In this document: positions 52,815-64,000 of the stretch, in pieces | Layout of the letters: each line of letters begins with the position of its first letter | How positions within the stretch are numbered: the first letter of the stretch is position 1 | Source of the DNA: Nocardioides currus | GTDB lineage: Bacteria; Actinomycetota; Actinomycetes; Propionibacteriales; Nocardioidaceae | DNA length: 64,000 nucleotides | Reading direction: 5' to 3' | NCBI RefSeq assembly: GCF_003057875.1 | Contig: NZ_PYXZ01000006.1 | Span: 124,001 to 188,000 of the forward strand | Notes under the pieces: generated by a model | The model's database searches: none | Told to the model about the DNA's origin: nothing | Seen by the model: only the letters and a program-made list of their open reading frames with translations | Position numbers and translations under genes: made by a program

Positions 52815-53465
52815 GTGGCAGAGGGGGTCAAGAGGCAGTACCGCTCGGTCGTCCGCAGCGAGCGGGCGGCGGCGACGCGACGCTCGGTCCTGGCGGCCGC
52901 CCAGCTGCTCTTCACCGACGTGGGTTACGCCCAGACCTCGGTGGCCGACGTCGCCGAGCGCGCCGGCGTCAGCGTCGACACCGTCTACACGTCCGTCGGG
53001 CGCAAGCCCCACCTGCTGCTGGCGGTCCTCGACATGACACTCGGCTCCGCGACCGAGCCGGTGCCGGCGGAGCAGCGAGACTACGTCGTGGCCATCCGCG
53101 AGGCGGACGGTGCCCACGCCAAGATCGGGGTGTACGCCGCCGCGCTGGGCCGACTGATGCCGAGGGTGGTCCCGCTCCTCGAGGCGCTGGCCGAGGCGGC
53201 CGCGACCGACGAGGAGTGCGCGCGGATGCGCGACCTCATCGCCGATCGGCGTGCGGCCAACATGCGGCTGTTCGCCGCCGACCTGCGCGTCACGGGCGAG
53301 CTGCGAGCGGACCTGTCCGACGACGACGTGGGCGACCTCGTGTGGGCGACGAACTCCCCGCAGTACTTCGCACTGCTGCGCCAGCGCGGCTGGTCGGCCA
53401 CGGCCTACGCCGACCACCTGGCCGACCTGTGGGCCCGCCTCCTGCTCGCGCCCGGGCGCGCGTGA
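52815..53465 (+). CDS. TetR-family regulator
   Basis: A 216-residue protein with an N-terminal helix-turn-helix (RSVLAAAQLLFTDVGYAQTSVADVAERAGVSVDTVYTSVGRK) and a ligand domain resembling TetR_C-type helices. GTG 52815 was chosen: TAAGGT lies 7 nt upstream. Divergent from the cupin gene, suggesting that it represses that gene. Ligand unknown. Confidence 0.88.
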   Translation: MAEGVKRQYRSVVRSERAAATRRSVLAAAQLLFTDVGYAQTSVADVAERAGVSVDTVYTSVGRKPHLLLAVLDMTLGSATEPVPAEQRDYVVAIREADGAHAKIGVYAAALGRLMPRVVPLLEALAEAAATDEECARMRDLIADRRAANMRLFAADLRVTGELRADLSDDDVGDLVWATNSPQYFALLRQRGWSATAYADHLADLWARLLLAPGRA

Positions 53466-53474
53466 GGTCCGGGC

Positions 53475-54068
53475 TCAGGACTCGGGCGTGGACGCCGCGG
53501 TCTCGTCGCCCAGCAGCTCGGCGTGGATCGGGTCACCGAGCTCCTGGTGGTGCGTGCGCACCGCGGCGAAGGTCCAGAGCTTGTTGATGACGAACGACAG
53601 CGGCGTCACCACGGCGATGACGATCAGCTGGGCCCAGTAGAGCCGGGTGCGGAAGCCGTTCGAGTCGTCGAGGACCGACGTGGGCAGGCTCAGCAGCGAG
53701 TGCGGGTGGAGCAGGCTGGTCAGCAGGGCGAGGCCGATCGCCTGTCCGGCCAGCCCGACCGCGAGGAAGGGGAGGTACTCCTTCCACCACGCGGCGTGGC
53801 CGGCGCTGCGAAAGGTCCAGCTGCGGTTGAGCTGGAAGTTCCAGAGGTTGGCGACGAAGAACGCGATCGTCGAGTAGACGTGGTACCACCGCAGGTTGAA
53901 CTCGCCGACCGGGAGGCCGAGCACGGCCTCGTCGAAACCCGGGCCGAGCCGCTTGACCAGGATCAGCGTGAGCAGGTTGACCAGCACGCCGGACGCGCCG
54001 ACGACCCCGAAGCGCACGAGCAGCACGACGTTGTGTCGGTGTCGTTCGACCAGGGCGGAGGAGGGCAC
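53475..54068 (-). CDS. GtrA-family membrane protein
   Basis: A 197-residue protein with four membrane helices and the GtrA signatures FGVVGASGVLVNL, FFVANLWNFQLNRSWTF and SFVINKLWTF. GtrA proteins help move polyprenyl-linked sugars across the membrane or sit beside glycosyltransferases. GTG start with TAGCCT exactly 6 nt upstream (leaderless). No glycosyltransferase is adjacent. Confidence 0.88.
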   Translation of the reverse strand: MPSSALVERHRHNVVLLVRFGVVGASGVLVNLLTLILVKRLGPGFDEAVLGLPVGEFNLRWYHVYSTIAFFVANLWNFQLNRSWTFRSAGHAAWWKEYLPFLAVGLAGQAIGLALLTSLLHPHSLLSLPTSVLDDSNGFRTRLYWAQLIVIAVVTPLSFVINKLWTFAAVRTHHQELGDPIHAELLGDETAASTPES

Positions 54069-54142
54069 CCGGCGAGGCTACCGGGCGTCCGCCGCCCGGG
54101 GTGCATTCGTCGTGGCTGGCGCGACACGGAACAATGGGGCCC

Positions 54143-55105
54143 ATGACGCAGCAGCCGTTCTCCCGTCCCGGTGCGATCGACCTCTCGGCCCTCCGGCGCC
54201 CCGCGCCCTCCTCCGCCCCGCCGGCCCAGCCGCCGGCCGGCGACGCCCCCCGGCCCGCGTCGGCGTCGTCGGGGACCGTCCACTCGGCGTACTCCCTCGA
54301 CGTCACCGAGGAGAACTTCCAGCAGGTCCTCGAGTCGTCGATGACGGCCCCGGTGCTGCTCGTGTTCTTCTCGCGCTCCCGGATGCCCGAGAGCGCCGAC
54401 CTGGCCGAGGACATGGCGACCGTCTCGGGCGAGTTCGACGGTCGCTACCTCGTCGGCCTCGTCGACATCGACGCGGTCCCGCAGATCGCGCAGGCCATGC
54501 AGATCCCCTCGATCCCGCTCGTCGTCGCGGTCGTCGACGGTCGGCCGATGCCGCTGCTCCAGGACGTCGTCCCGATCGAGGAGCTGCGCACCGCCCTGAC
54601 GCAGGTCGGCCAGCAGCTCACCACCCAGGGCATCACCGGTCGTCACCAGCCGCGCGGCGTCGCACCGGCCGAGGACGGCGAGGAGGAGCAGGTCGACCCG
54701 AGGTACGCCGCGGCGCAGGACGCCCTCGGCGAGGGCGACATCGACCTCGCCGTCGCGGAGTACCAGAAGCTCGTGGACGCCAACCCGGCCGACAGCGAGG
54801 CCGCCGCCGGCCTGGCGATGGCGAAGGTGCTCCAGCGCACGCAGGGCGTCGACCTGAACGAGGCTCGCGCCGCGGCGGCCGCCGCGCCCACCGACGTGGA
54901 CGCGCAGACGATGGTCGCCGACCTCGACCTCCTCGGCGGGCACGTCGAGGACGCGTTCAACCGGCTCGTCCGGCTGGTCGCGGCGAGCGCGGACGCCGAC
55001 CGCACCCGCGCCCGCGACCACCTGCTCGGCCTCTTCGCCGCCGTCGGCAACGACGACGAGCGGGTGCTGGCCGGTCGCCGCAACCTGGCGTCCGCACTGT
55101 TCTGA
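54143..55105 (+). CDS. YbbN-like thioredoxin-fold protein with TPR tail
   Basis: The 320-residue protein has a Pro/Ala-rich N-terminus (1-50), a thioredoxin fold (about 52-165) and a C-terminal TPR_20-type repeat region (about 190-315). The CxxC is missing: the active-site loop reads FFSRSRMPESADL, so it cannot act as a disulfide reductase. This layout is that of YbbN/CnoX-like holdases or co-chaperones. ATG 54143 was chosen over upstream frames. Confidence 0.86.
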   Translation: MTQQPFSRPGAIDLSALRRPAPSSAPPAQPPAGDAPRPASASSGTVHSAYSLDVTEENFQQVLESSMTAPVLLVFFSRSRMPESADLAEDMATVSGEFDGRYLVGLVDIDAVPQIAQAMQIPSIPLVVAVVDGRPMPLLQDVVPIEELRTALTQVGQQLTTQGITGRHQPRGVAPAEDGEEEQVDPRYAAAQDALGEGDIDLAVAEYQKLVDANPADSEAAAGLAMAKVLQRTQGVDLNEARAAAAAAPTDVDAQTMVADLDLLGGHVEDAFNRLVRLVAASADADRTRARDHLLGLFAAVGNDDERVLAGRRNLASALF

Positions 55106-55118
55106 GCGACGCCGGGGG

Positions 55119-56147
55119 CTAGTCCTCGCCCGGGATCCGATCGGCGAGCAGCGGCAGGGCCGGGTCCCACGAGGTGCCGTCACGCTCGTCGCGGCGCTTG
55201 CGGGCGATGGCCGACAGCGCCTCGAGCACCACCCGGTTGGCCAGTGCGGCGGTGATGTCGGCATGGTCGTACGGCGGACTGACCTCGACCACGTCGACGC
55301 CGACGACGGGCAGCTCGAGGCAGATGCGGCGCACCGCGTCGAGCAGCTCGCGCGCCGAGAGGCCGCCGGGCTCCGGGGTGCCGGTGCCGGGCGCGTGCCC
55401 GGGGTCGCAGACGTCGATGTCGACCGAGAGGAACACGCCCTCGCACTCGTCGGTGGCGATCGTGAACGCCTCGGTCAGGCACTCGCCCAGGCCGCGGTGC
55501 ACGATCTCGGTCATCTCGTAGGAGCGCATCTGCTGCCCGGCCATCCAGTCGAGCGTCTCGGGCTCGGGCCAGTAGCCGCGCAGGCCGATCTGGAGGAAGC
55601 GGTCGCCGCGCAGCGCTCCCGACTCGATGAGGCGGCGCATCGGCTGCCCGTGTCCCCACAGCGAGCCGAACTCGATGTCGCCGGTGTCGGCGTGGGCGTC
55701 GAAGTGGATCATCGAGACCCGGCCGTGCCCGAGCACGTTGGCCACGCCCTTCGCGTCGGGGAAGGCGATCGAGTGGTCGCCGCCGAGGACCACCGGGATC
55801 GCCCCGGCGCGGGTGACCTTCTCCACCGCTGCCTCGAGGGTGGCAAGGGCACGCTCGATGTCGCCGGAGTACATCTCCACGTCGCCCGCGTCCTTGACCC
55901 CGAGCTCGACGAGCCCGTCGGTGCGCAGCGCGAGGCTGGGCCGCGAACCGTCGTGCGGGAGGTAGTCCTGCATCCGGATCGCCATCGGCCCGAACCGTGC
56001 GCCGGGCCGGTGCGAGGTGCCCCCGTCGAACGGTGCGCCGAGGATGACGACCGCCGCATCGGCGTACGACGACGGATCGTCGAGGTCGCACATCGGGACG
56101 CCGAGGAACGTGAAGTCGGGGCCGAACTGCTGTCCCATGCGGGTCAT
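55119..56147 (-). CDS. speB: Agmatinase / ureohydrolase
   Basis: Arginase-fold Mn-dependent hydrolase, most likely agmatine to putrescine and urea. The 342-residue protein has the metal motifs GGDHSIAF, HFDAHADT and SVDIDVCDPGHAPG. The closing EVSPPYD motif and the N-terminal GAPFDGGTSHRPGARFGP also match. Guanidinobutyrase cannot be excluded. The ATG lies inside the lysR stop (ATGA), so speB is expressed from the lysR transcript. Confidence 0.9.
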   Translation of the reverse strand: MTRMGQQFGPDFTFLGVPMCDLDDPSSYADAAVVILGAPFDGGTSHRPGARFGPMAIRMQDYLPHDGSRPSLALRTDGLVELGVKDAGDVEMYSGDIERALATLEAAVEKVTRAGAIPVVLGGDHSIAFPDAKGVANVLGHGRVSMIHFDAHADTGDIEFGSLWGHGQPMRRLIESGALRGDRFLQIGLRGYWPEPETLDWMAGQQMRSYEMTEIVHRGLGECLTEAFTIATDECEGVFLSVDIDVCDPGHAPGTGTPEPGGLSARELLDAVRRICLELPVVGVDVVEVSPPYDHADITAALANRVVLEALSAIARKRRDERDGTSWDPALPLLADRIPGED

Positions 56148-57058
56148 GACCGCAGTGTGGCACGCCCGCTGGCCGACGACAGGGCGTCGACCACCGACCT
56201 GACGGCGGGGGAGTCCACCATCGAGGCCCGGTGCAGCACCGTGATCTCCCGGGTCGGGACAGGGTCGTGGACCGCGACGGTGACCACGTCGTCGGACAGG
56301 GGCGCCCGCCCGAGGCGGGGGATGAGGGCGATGCCGAGGCCGGCACCGACCAGGGCCAGGTGGGAGTCGAACTCCATGGCCACGTGCGCGATCCGGGGCG
56401 CACGGCCCGTGCCGTCGTACATCCGCAGCAGCCACTGCCGGCAGATCGTCCCGTCGGGCGTGGCGATCCACGCCTCCTCGACGAGGTCGCGCGGTGACAC
56501 GCGGGTGCGCCCGGCGAGACGGTGGCCGCGCGGCACGATCACGTCGGCGACGTCCCGGGCGATCCGGACGCCGACGAGGTGGTCGGGGACGTGGAGCGGC
56601 ACGTCGCCCCAGCTGTGCACGATGCCGAGGTCCTGCTGCCCGCTGGCGACGAGGTCGACGGTGTCCCAGGGCTCGCGCTCGGCGAGGGCCAGGACGAGGT
56701 CGGGGTGCTCGTCGAGGAGGGCGCGCACGACCGGTGCGACCAACCCGCGCATGGCCGTGGAGAAGGCGGCCATCCGGAGCCGCCCGGAGACCCGACCGGC
56801 GTTGCGGTGCAGTCCCGACTCCAGCTCCTCCAGGTCGGCGAGGAGGCGCGATCCGTCGGTGACGAGGCGGCGTCCATGGTCGGTGAGCATGACGCCGCGA
56901 CCCACCCGCTCGAGCAGGGCGACGCCGGCCTGCTTCTCCAGCCGCTTGACCTGCTGGGAGATCGCGCTGGGCGTGAAGCCCAGGGCGTCGGCGGCGGCGA
57001 CCACCGAGCCATGGGTCTCGACGGCGCGGAGGCTGGTCAGGGCGGCCAGATCGATCAT
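56144..57058 (-). CDS. LysR-family transcriptional regulator
   Basis: A 304-residue protein with an N-terminal LysR helix-turn-helix (TSLRAVETHGSVVAAADALGFTPSAISQQVKRLE) and a periplasmic-binding-like effector domain. It is coupled by ATGA to speB and divergent from an EamA transporter, an arrangement suggesting control of polyamine or amino-acid export and agmatine use. The effector is not known. Confidence 0.92.
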   Translation of the reverse strand: MIDLAALTSLRAVETHGSVVAAADALGFTPSAISQQVKRLEKQAGVALLERVGRGVMLTDHGRRLVTDGSRLLADLEELESGLHRNAGRVSGRLRMAAFSTAMRGLVAPVVRALLDEHPDLVLALAEREPWDTVDLVASGQQDLGIVHSWGDVPLHVPDHLVGVRIARDVADVIVPRGHRLAGRTRVSPRDLVEEAWIATPDGTICRQWLLRMYDGTGRAPRIAHVAMEFDSHLALVGAGLGIALIPRLGRAPLSDDVVTVAVHDPVPTREITVLHRASMVDSPAVRSVVDALSSASGRATLRS

Positions 57059-57060
57059 GA

Positions 57061-57096
57061 AGCGATGCTACCGGGTTTGATGCAACATGGATCGCT
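57061..57096. promoter_or_regulatory. LysR-type site between lysR and eamA
   Basis: AGCGAT (57061-57066) and ATCGCT (57091-57096) are exact complements at the edges, and TGATGCAACAT lies between them, with ATG/CAT as small inner arms. The 73-bp gap is otherwise featureless. LysR proteins bind loosely symmetric sites of this size in such gaps. Confidence 0.45.
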
Positions 57097-58010
57097 GGTG
57101 CTTCACGGTCGCGACGCCCAGACTGGAGCCCATGACCACCCGGGACTCGCTGCTCGCCGCCCTCGTGGCGACGATCTGGGGCTTCAACTTCGTCGTGATC
57201 GACTGGGGCATGGCCGACGTGCCGCCCCTGCTCTTCGTGGCGCTCCGCTTCGCCGTCGTCGTCGTGCCGGCCGTCCTCCTGGTGCCTCGCCCGGATGCTC
57301 CGTGGCGCAGCATCCTGGCCGTCGGTGCCTTCATGTCACTCGGGCAGTTCGGCTTCCTGTACGTCGCGATGTCGGCCGGGATGCCGCCCGGGCTGGCCGC
57401 CCTGGTGCTCCAGGCGCAGGTCGTCTTCACGATCGCGATCGCCGCCGGGGTGCTGCGCGAGGTGCCGACCCGCGCGCAGGCGGTCGGCGTCGCCGTCGGG
57501 GTGGTCGGCCTGGCGATCGTGGGGGTGGGTCGCGGCGGCCACGTCCCGTTGGTCGCGCTCGTGCTGTGCCTGCTCGCGGCCCTGTCGTGGGGGATCGGCA
57601 ACGTGGTGGCGAGGGCGGCCCGGGTGCCGGGCGGACTCGGGCTGACCGTGTGGTCGGCGATCGTCGTGCCGGTGCCGCTCCTCGCGCTGTCGCTGGTGGT
57701 CGACGGCCCGTCGGCCGTGACCGGTGCCCTGGCCGGGTTCGGCTGGCAGGCCGGGGTCTCGACGCTCTACACCGCCGTGCTGGCCTCGCTGGTCGGCTAC
57801 GGGATCTTCAACAGCCTCCTCGCGCGCTGGCCCTCGAGTGCCGTCGTGCCGTGGGTGCTGCTCGCCCCGGTGGTCGCGATGGCCTCGGCGTGGGCGCTGC
57901 TCGGCCAGCGTCCCAACGCGGCCGAGGCCGGTGGGGGCGTGCTGCTGCTGGTCGGGGTCCTGGTGGCGCTGCGCTCGCGCAGCGTCGTACGTCCCGCGGC
58001 TGTCGACCCC

Positions 58011-60680
<2,670 letters not shown>

Positions 60681-60740
60681 GATGCCCGTGTCGCGACGAT
60701 TTGGGCAGGGGGTCGTGCCGCTGGGCGGCCGGTTGCCGGC

Positions 60741-61496
60741 TCAGTGCCCCGATTCGGTGTACGTCGCTGCGCCGGTCGTCGCGCCGAGCAGCGCCGCCGC
60801 GACCCGTCGGGCGGTGAAGTCGGTGGCCCGCTCCTCGACCTCGGCGGGCGTGCAGAACCGGGCGTCGCGGATCTCGCGCTCCTGCTTCACGATCCGCTCG
60901 ACCAGTGACGCGTCGTGCTCGCCGCCGTCGAAGACCAGGCAGATCGCGTCGTCCCAACCGCCCCACGGCGGCAGCCAGTCGGTGAGCACGAGGTCGCCCG
61001 CCGCGATCGTCAGGCCGAGCTCCTCCTCGACCTCCCGGCCGACGGCGACGCGCGGCGACTCGCCGACCTCGACCACCCCGCCCGGCAGGTCCCAGTCCTT
61101 CTTGTACGTCAGCTGGCACAGCAGCACGCGACCCGCCCCGTCGCGGATCAGCATCTGGCCGATCGCGCGCTTGCGGGGCAGGAACGAGTTGAGCAGCGAG
61201 CGGAACCCACCCGGCTCGTCGAGCGGAGTGTCGGTGCTGAGCCGCGCGTAGACGATCCGGTCCACGGCCTCGTCGTCGACCGTGACGCCGCGCATCACGC
61301 CCTCGCGGTGCATGCCCGACCAGGTCGCCATCCGCTGCGCGGTGCTGTCGTCGGGGTCGACCCAGGCCTCCACCCGCGCGTGCTCGTCGAGCGCCGCGGC
61401 CACCACGCGGCGTACGTCCTCGATCGAGTGGTCCCGGCCCCACGCCAGCCGGGCGATGCCCGCGGCCACGGTCGTCACGTCGATCGGCTCGGTCAC
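60741..61496 (-). CDS. NUDIX hydrolase with a GNAT-like N-terminal part
   Basis: Residues about 115-240 form a NUDIX domain with the complete box G-x5-E-x7-REVEEELGL (GGVVEVGESPRVAVGREVEEE). The first 100 residues look like the C-terminal half of a GNAT acetyltransferase (WVDPDDSTAQRMATWSGMHREGV; RIVYARLS) without the acetyl-CoA loop, hence probably a binding module only. Substrate unknown. GTG start; TAGGGT lies 6 nt upstream (leaderless). Confidence 0.82.
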   Translation of the reverse strand: MTEPIDVTTVAAGIARLAWGRDHSIEDVRRVVAAALDEHARVEAWVDPDDSTAQRMATWSGMHREGVMRGVTVDDEAVDRIVYARLSTDTPLDEPGGFRSLLNSFLPRKRAIGQMLIRDGAGRVLLCQLTYKKDWDLPGGVVEVGESPRVAVGREVEEELGLTIAAGDLVLTDWLPPWGGWDDAICLVFDGGEHDASLVERIVKQEREIRDARFCTPAEVEERATDFTARRVAAALLGATTGAATYTESGH

Positions 61497-61524
61497 CCCG
61501 CAACCCTAGCGAGCGCCCCCCGGC

Positions 61525-63384
61525 TCAGCGCACGACGTCGAAGCGCGCCATCATCCCGTGGTCCTCGTGGTCGAGCATGTGGCAGTGGATCATGAAGGAG
61601 CCGGTGTAGTCCTCGAAGCGGGCGGCGACCTCGACGACCTCCCCGGGCTCGAGGCGCCAGGTGTCCTCGAGGCCCTGCTCCCACGGCGGCGGTGGCTTGC
61701 CGTCGCGCAGCACGGTGCGCCACTGCTCGGCGTGGATGTGGACGTAGTGGGTCACGTCGCTGACGTTGCGCAGCCGCCACCGCTCGACCGTGCCCAGCCG
61801 CGCCCGGTGGTCGACGCGCTCGGGGTCGAAGGCGCGCCCGTTGACCGACCAGAACGAGCCGGCGTGGTGCCCATGGGTCTCGCCCAGCCCGAACGTCCAG
61901 GTCTTCGAGACGGTCTTCGGCACGTCCACGAGGTCGGGGGAGGGCAGGCGGGCGGGCAGCCGTGAGCGGTCGGGTGCCTCGGCGCCGACGCGGAACTGCA
62001 TCAGCGCCGCCTGCCGCGCGTCGTCCCCGGTCGCCCCGGCGGCGTTGGGCACTGAGTCGAGCACGAGGTCGCGGCCCGTCGCCCCGTGGAAGTCCACGAT
62101 CACGTCGGCGCGCTGCGCCGGGCCCAGCAGCACCCGGTCGCGCACCACGGGCTTCCTCAGCAGGCCGTTGCCGGTGCCGATCTGGAGCAGCGGGCGCCCG
62201 TCGGAGAGCCCGATCGAGTAGGACGAGAAGTGGGATGCGTTGAGGAGGCGGAGCCGGTAGCGCGTCGCGCTCACCGGGAGGTACGGCGCATAGCGGCCGT
62301 TGACGAGGACGTGCGTGCCGACCGTGGCGTCGTCGGGGGGCGCGTGCGGTCCCGTCCAGGCCATCGAGCCGTGGTGGCCGACCATCGTCGGCCCGTGCGC
62401 GAAGGGGTTGGTCAGCTCGTTGTCGCTGCGGAAGGAGCGGTCGGCGAGCATCAGCGGCACGTCGCGACGGCCCGTCGGGAGCTGCAGCGACGACTCCGAG
62501 GGGTCCTTGACGACGAACATCCCCTGCAGCCCGCGCCAGTTGTTGCGGGCGGTGTGGTCCATCCGGTGGTCGTGGTAGAAGAAGAACGAGCTCGGCTCGG
62601 GCAGCCCGCCGTAGGTGAGCGGGTACTCGTAGACGCGCGAGCGACCCGGCCGCACGAGCTGCGTGGTCGGCTGGCCGTCGTGCTCGGCCGCGTGGTGGTC
62701 GCCGTGCAGGTGGACCGTGAGCGCCCCGACCTTCCGCGGCAGCTGGTGGATGAACCGCACCCGCGTCTCCCGCCCCGCGGGACGGACGATCGTGGGACCC
62801 GGGTAGCTCCCGCCGTACGTCCACATCCGGGTCCGCGGACCGGTGGGCAGCATCCGGACCCTCGCCTGTCGCATCGGGATGGTGACCAGCGGGCCGGTGA
62901 GCCTGCGGGGCACGACGAGCCGCTGCTCGAACGCCGGCAGCTCGGGCGTGACGGTGCCGTCGCCGCCCTCGACCGAGAGGACCCCGCGCATCTGCGGGTG
63001 CAGCTTGCAGAAGAACGCGTAGGAGCCCTCGGCCAGCGCCTCGACGCCGGTGATCGTCGCGCTGGTGCCCGCGGGCACCCGCACGTCGAAGAGCGGTGTG
63101 CCCTCCGCGTCGGTGGCGACCGAGGTGACGGTGTGGTCGAAGGTGTCGAGGTTGACCAGGGTGAGCGTGCCGCCGCCACGCAGGCTGACGGTGCTGGGCG
63201 TGAACGACAGCGAGCCCCGGTCGACCACGAGGGTCGCGGAGCCCGGTGCCGCGGCGGCGGACGCGCTCGTGCCGGCGGACCGGACGGACGGCGCCGAGGG
63301 GGCGAGCGCCAGCGCGACAGCGAGCAACAGCCCGGCCACCAGCCAGGCCACGGGTGCCCGCGCGCGGCTCTTCCCCCAGGTCAT
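61525..63384 (-). CDS. Secreted multicopper oxidase with N-terminal cupredoxin domain
   Basis: The 619-residue protein has a signal sequence (about 10-40) and then a plastocyanin-like domain whose loop FFCKLHPQMRG supplies a type-1 copper Cys, His and Met. The multicopper oxidase core follows: VHLHGDHHAAEHDG and FFYHDHRMDHTA (type 2/3), THYVHIHAEQW, and the final HCHMLDHEDHGMM with type-1 and type-3 ligands. All copper sites look intact. ATG 63384 gives the expected signal peptide; earlier starts lack it. Divergent from a secreted protein. Laccase-like or metal-oxidising activity is likely. Confidence 0.88.
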   Translation of the reverse strand: MTWGKSRARAPVAWLVAGLLLAVALALAPSAPSVRSAGTSASAAAAPGSATLVVDRGSLSFTPSTVSLRGGGTLTLVNLDTFDHTVTSVATDAEGTPLFDVRVPAGTSATITGVEALAEGSYAFFCKLHPQMRGVLSVEGGDGTVTPELPAFEQRLVVPRRLTGPLVTIPMRQARVRMLPTGPRTRMWTYGGSYPGPTIVRPAGRETRVRFIHQLPRKVGALTVHLHGDHHAAEHDGQPTTQLVRPGRSRVYEYPLTYGGLPEPSSFFFYHDHRMDHTARNNWRGLQGMFVVKDPSESSLQLPTGRRDVPLMLADRSFRSDNELTNPFAHGPTMVGHHGSMAWTGPHAPPDDATVGTHVLVNGRYAPYLPVSATRYRLRLLNASHFSSYSIGLSDGRPLLQIGTGNGLLRKPVVRDRVLLGPAQRADVIVDFHGATGRDLVLDSVPNAAGATGDDARQAALMQFRVGAEAPDRSRLPARLPSPDLVDVPKTVSKTWTFGLGETHGHHAGSFWSVNGRAFDPERVDHRARLGTVERWRLRNVSDVTHYVHIHAEQWRTVLRDGKPPPPWEQGLEDTWRLEPGEVVEVAARFEDYTGSFMIHCHMLDHEDHGMMARFDVVR

Positions 63385-63522
63385 CAGCCCACCCTGCGCG
63401 ACGGCAGGCCCGCTCGGCATCCCCAGCACGGTGGATTTCTTTACCTCGTTCGGGCGACGACGCCGACCCCGCCGGAGGAGAAGAGTCGATCGGGTCCATC
63501 GTCCAGATCGAGGGAGAGCCAC

Positions 63523-64000
63523 ATGGGGTTGCTCAGGACTTTACGCAGGACCGTCGCGGTTGCGTGTGCGGTCACTCTCGGAGCGGCACCGCTCCTGGTA
63601 CACACGACGGCGACGGCCAGCTCATCACGAGCCCAGTCCGCCGAGGCCGCCACGCAGTCCATCACCGTCAAGGTCGCCAAGAAGTCGATCAAGGTCATCG
63701 GGGCCAAGGGCCTGCGCTCGGGTCGCGTCGAGGTGGCGATGAAGGGCGGGTCGGCCGAGATCGTCATGTTCAAGGGCGACTACGACGCCCGGGACCTCGC
63801 CAAGGACGTCGCCGCCAGCGACAAGGGTGACATCAAGGCCCTCAAGCGGGCGCTGGCCAACACCACGTTCCTCGGCGGCTTCGAGAAGAACGGCACGGGA
63901 ACCGTGGTCCTGCCGAAGGCCGGGGACTACTCGGTGTTCTCCTTCGAGTCCAAGGGGACGGCCGAGTTCAGCGCGGGCGCGATGAAGATGGCGCGGACGC
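63523..64000 (+). CDS. Secreted protein of unknown function, 3' end outside the window
   Basis: The first 159 codons are visible. A signal peptide (MGLLRTLRRTVAVACAVTLG, cleavage near the Ala-Ser-rich residues 35-45) precedes a Lys/Gly-rich beta-type region with SITVKVAKKSIKVIGAKGL, FLGGFEKNGTGTVVLPKAG and YSVFSFESKGTAEF. AGGGAG lies 6 nt before the ATG. It is divergent from the multicopper oxidase, so a shared regulator is possible. I do not recognise the family, and no stop is reached. Confidence 0.75.
   Translation, partial: MGLLRTLRRTVAVACAVTLGAAPLLVHTTATASSSRAQSAEAATQSITVKVAKKSIKVIGAKGLRSGRVEVAMKGGSAEIVMFKGDYDARDLAKDVAASDKGDIKALKRALANTTFLGGFEKNGTGTVVLPKAGDYSVFSFESKGTAEFSAGAMKMART

Overview
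The window is a 64 kb stretch of a very GC-rich actinobacterial chromosome. I infer a Nocardioides-like organism (Propionibacteriales). The support is strong G/C preference at third codon positions, NucS in place of MutS/MutL, a DUF2550 gene directly after atpC, separate AtpF and AtpH (fused in mycobacteria), and many genes that look leaderless: a TANNNT box sits 6-8 nt before the start codon. No tRNA, rRNA, CRISPR array, insertion sequence or prophage was seen. Genes are tightly packed and no gene-free gap exceeds 300 bp. The largest gaps (30474-30698 and 33123-33382) hold hairpins, tandem repeats and a small palindrome.

Layout. 1-3449: end of lysA, then hom-thrC-thrB (threonine synthesis). 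3483-8992: rho, an orphan receiver-domain protein, rpmE, a strong terminator, prfA, prmC and the threonylcarbamoyl-AMP synthase gene. 8997-17962: a WecA-type phosphoglycosyltransferase and the complete F1Fo ATP synthase operon (two small assembly-type membrane proteins, then atpBEFHAGDC), with a CRP/GlxR-like box in front and a 32-bp perfect palindrome behind. 18052-22714: DUF2550, a divergent LacI/MFS pair with tandem operators, and small enzyme and regulator genes. 22754-30473: a B12- and acyl-CoA-centred block (cobalamin adenosyltransferase, STAS protein, ethylmalonyl-CoA mutase, a tandem-fused 3-hydroxyacyl-CoA dehydrogenase) interleaved with a phosphatase, an iron-box-controlled small Cys/Lys-rich protein and nucS. 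30508-41228: a structured repeat region, a large ATPase-LuxR regulator, several regulator/target pairs, and a coiled-coil cytoskeletal-type protein coupled to an AI-2E membrane protein that appears to start at CTG. 41393-45611: crotonyl-CoA carboxylase/reductase, acyl-CoA epimerase, acetyl-CoA C-acetyltransferase and the MeaB chaperone. 45667-64000: secreted and membrane proteins, a TetR/MMPL pair, a cupin/TetR pair, GtrA, a YbbN-like protein, a LysR-agmatinase pair with a divergent EamA exporter, pyruvate phosphate dikinase, a NUDIX protein, a multicopper oxidase and a secreted protein cut by the window edge.

How they work together. Thiolase, the hydroxyacyl-CoA dehydrogenase, Ccr, the epimerase, Ecm, MeaB and the PduO-type adenosyltransferase cover most of the first half of the ethylmalonyl-CoA route (acetyl-CoA to methylsuccinyl-CoA), scattered over about 23 kb. 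Pyruvate phosphate dikinase would serve gluconeogenesis. Crotonase and the later steps (methylsuccinyl-CoA dehydrogenase, mesaconyl-CoA hydratase, lyase) are not in the window.

The observation I rate highest is that the Rho at the canonical rho locus aligns without gaps to E. coli Rho (as I remember that sequence) over the catalytic core, yet lacks the Walker-A lysine, the catalytic glutamate and the arginine after Walker B. Next are the iron-box-controlled small Cys/Lys-rich protein, the ethylmalonyl-CoA gene set, the CTG start, the symmetric overlapping divergent leaderless promoters at 26472-26481, and the hairpin plus 22-bp minisatellite at 30508-30696.
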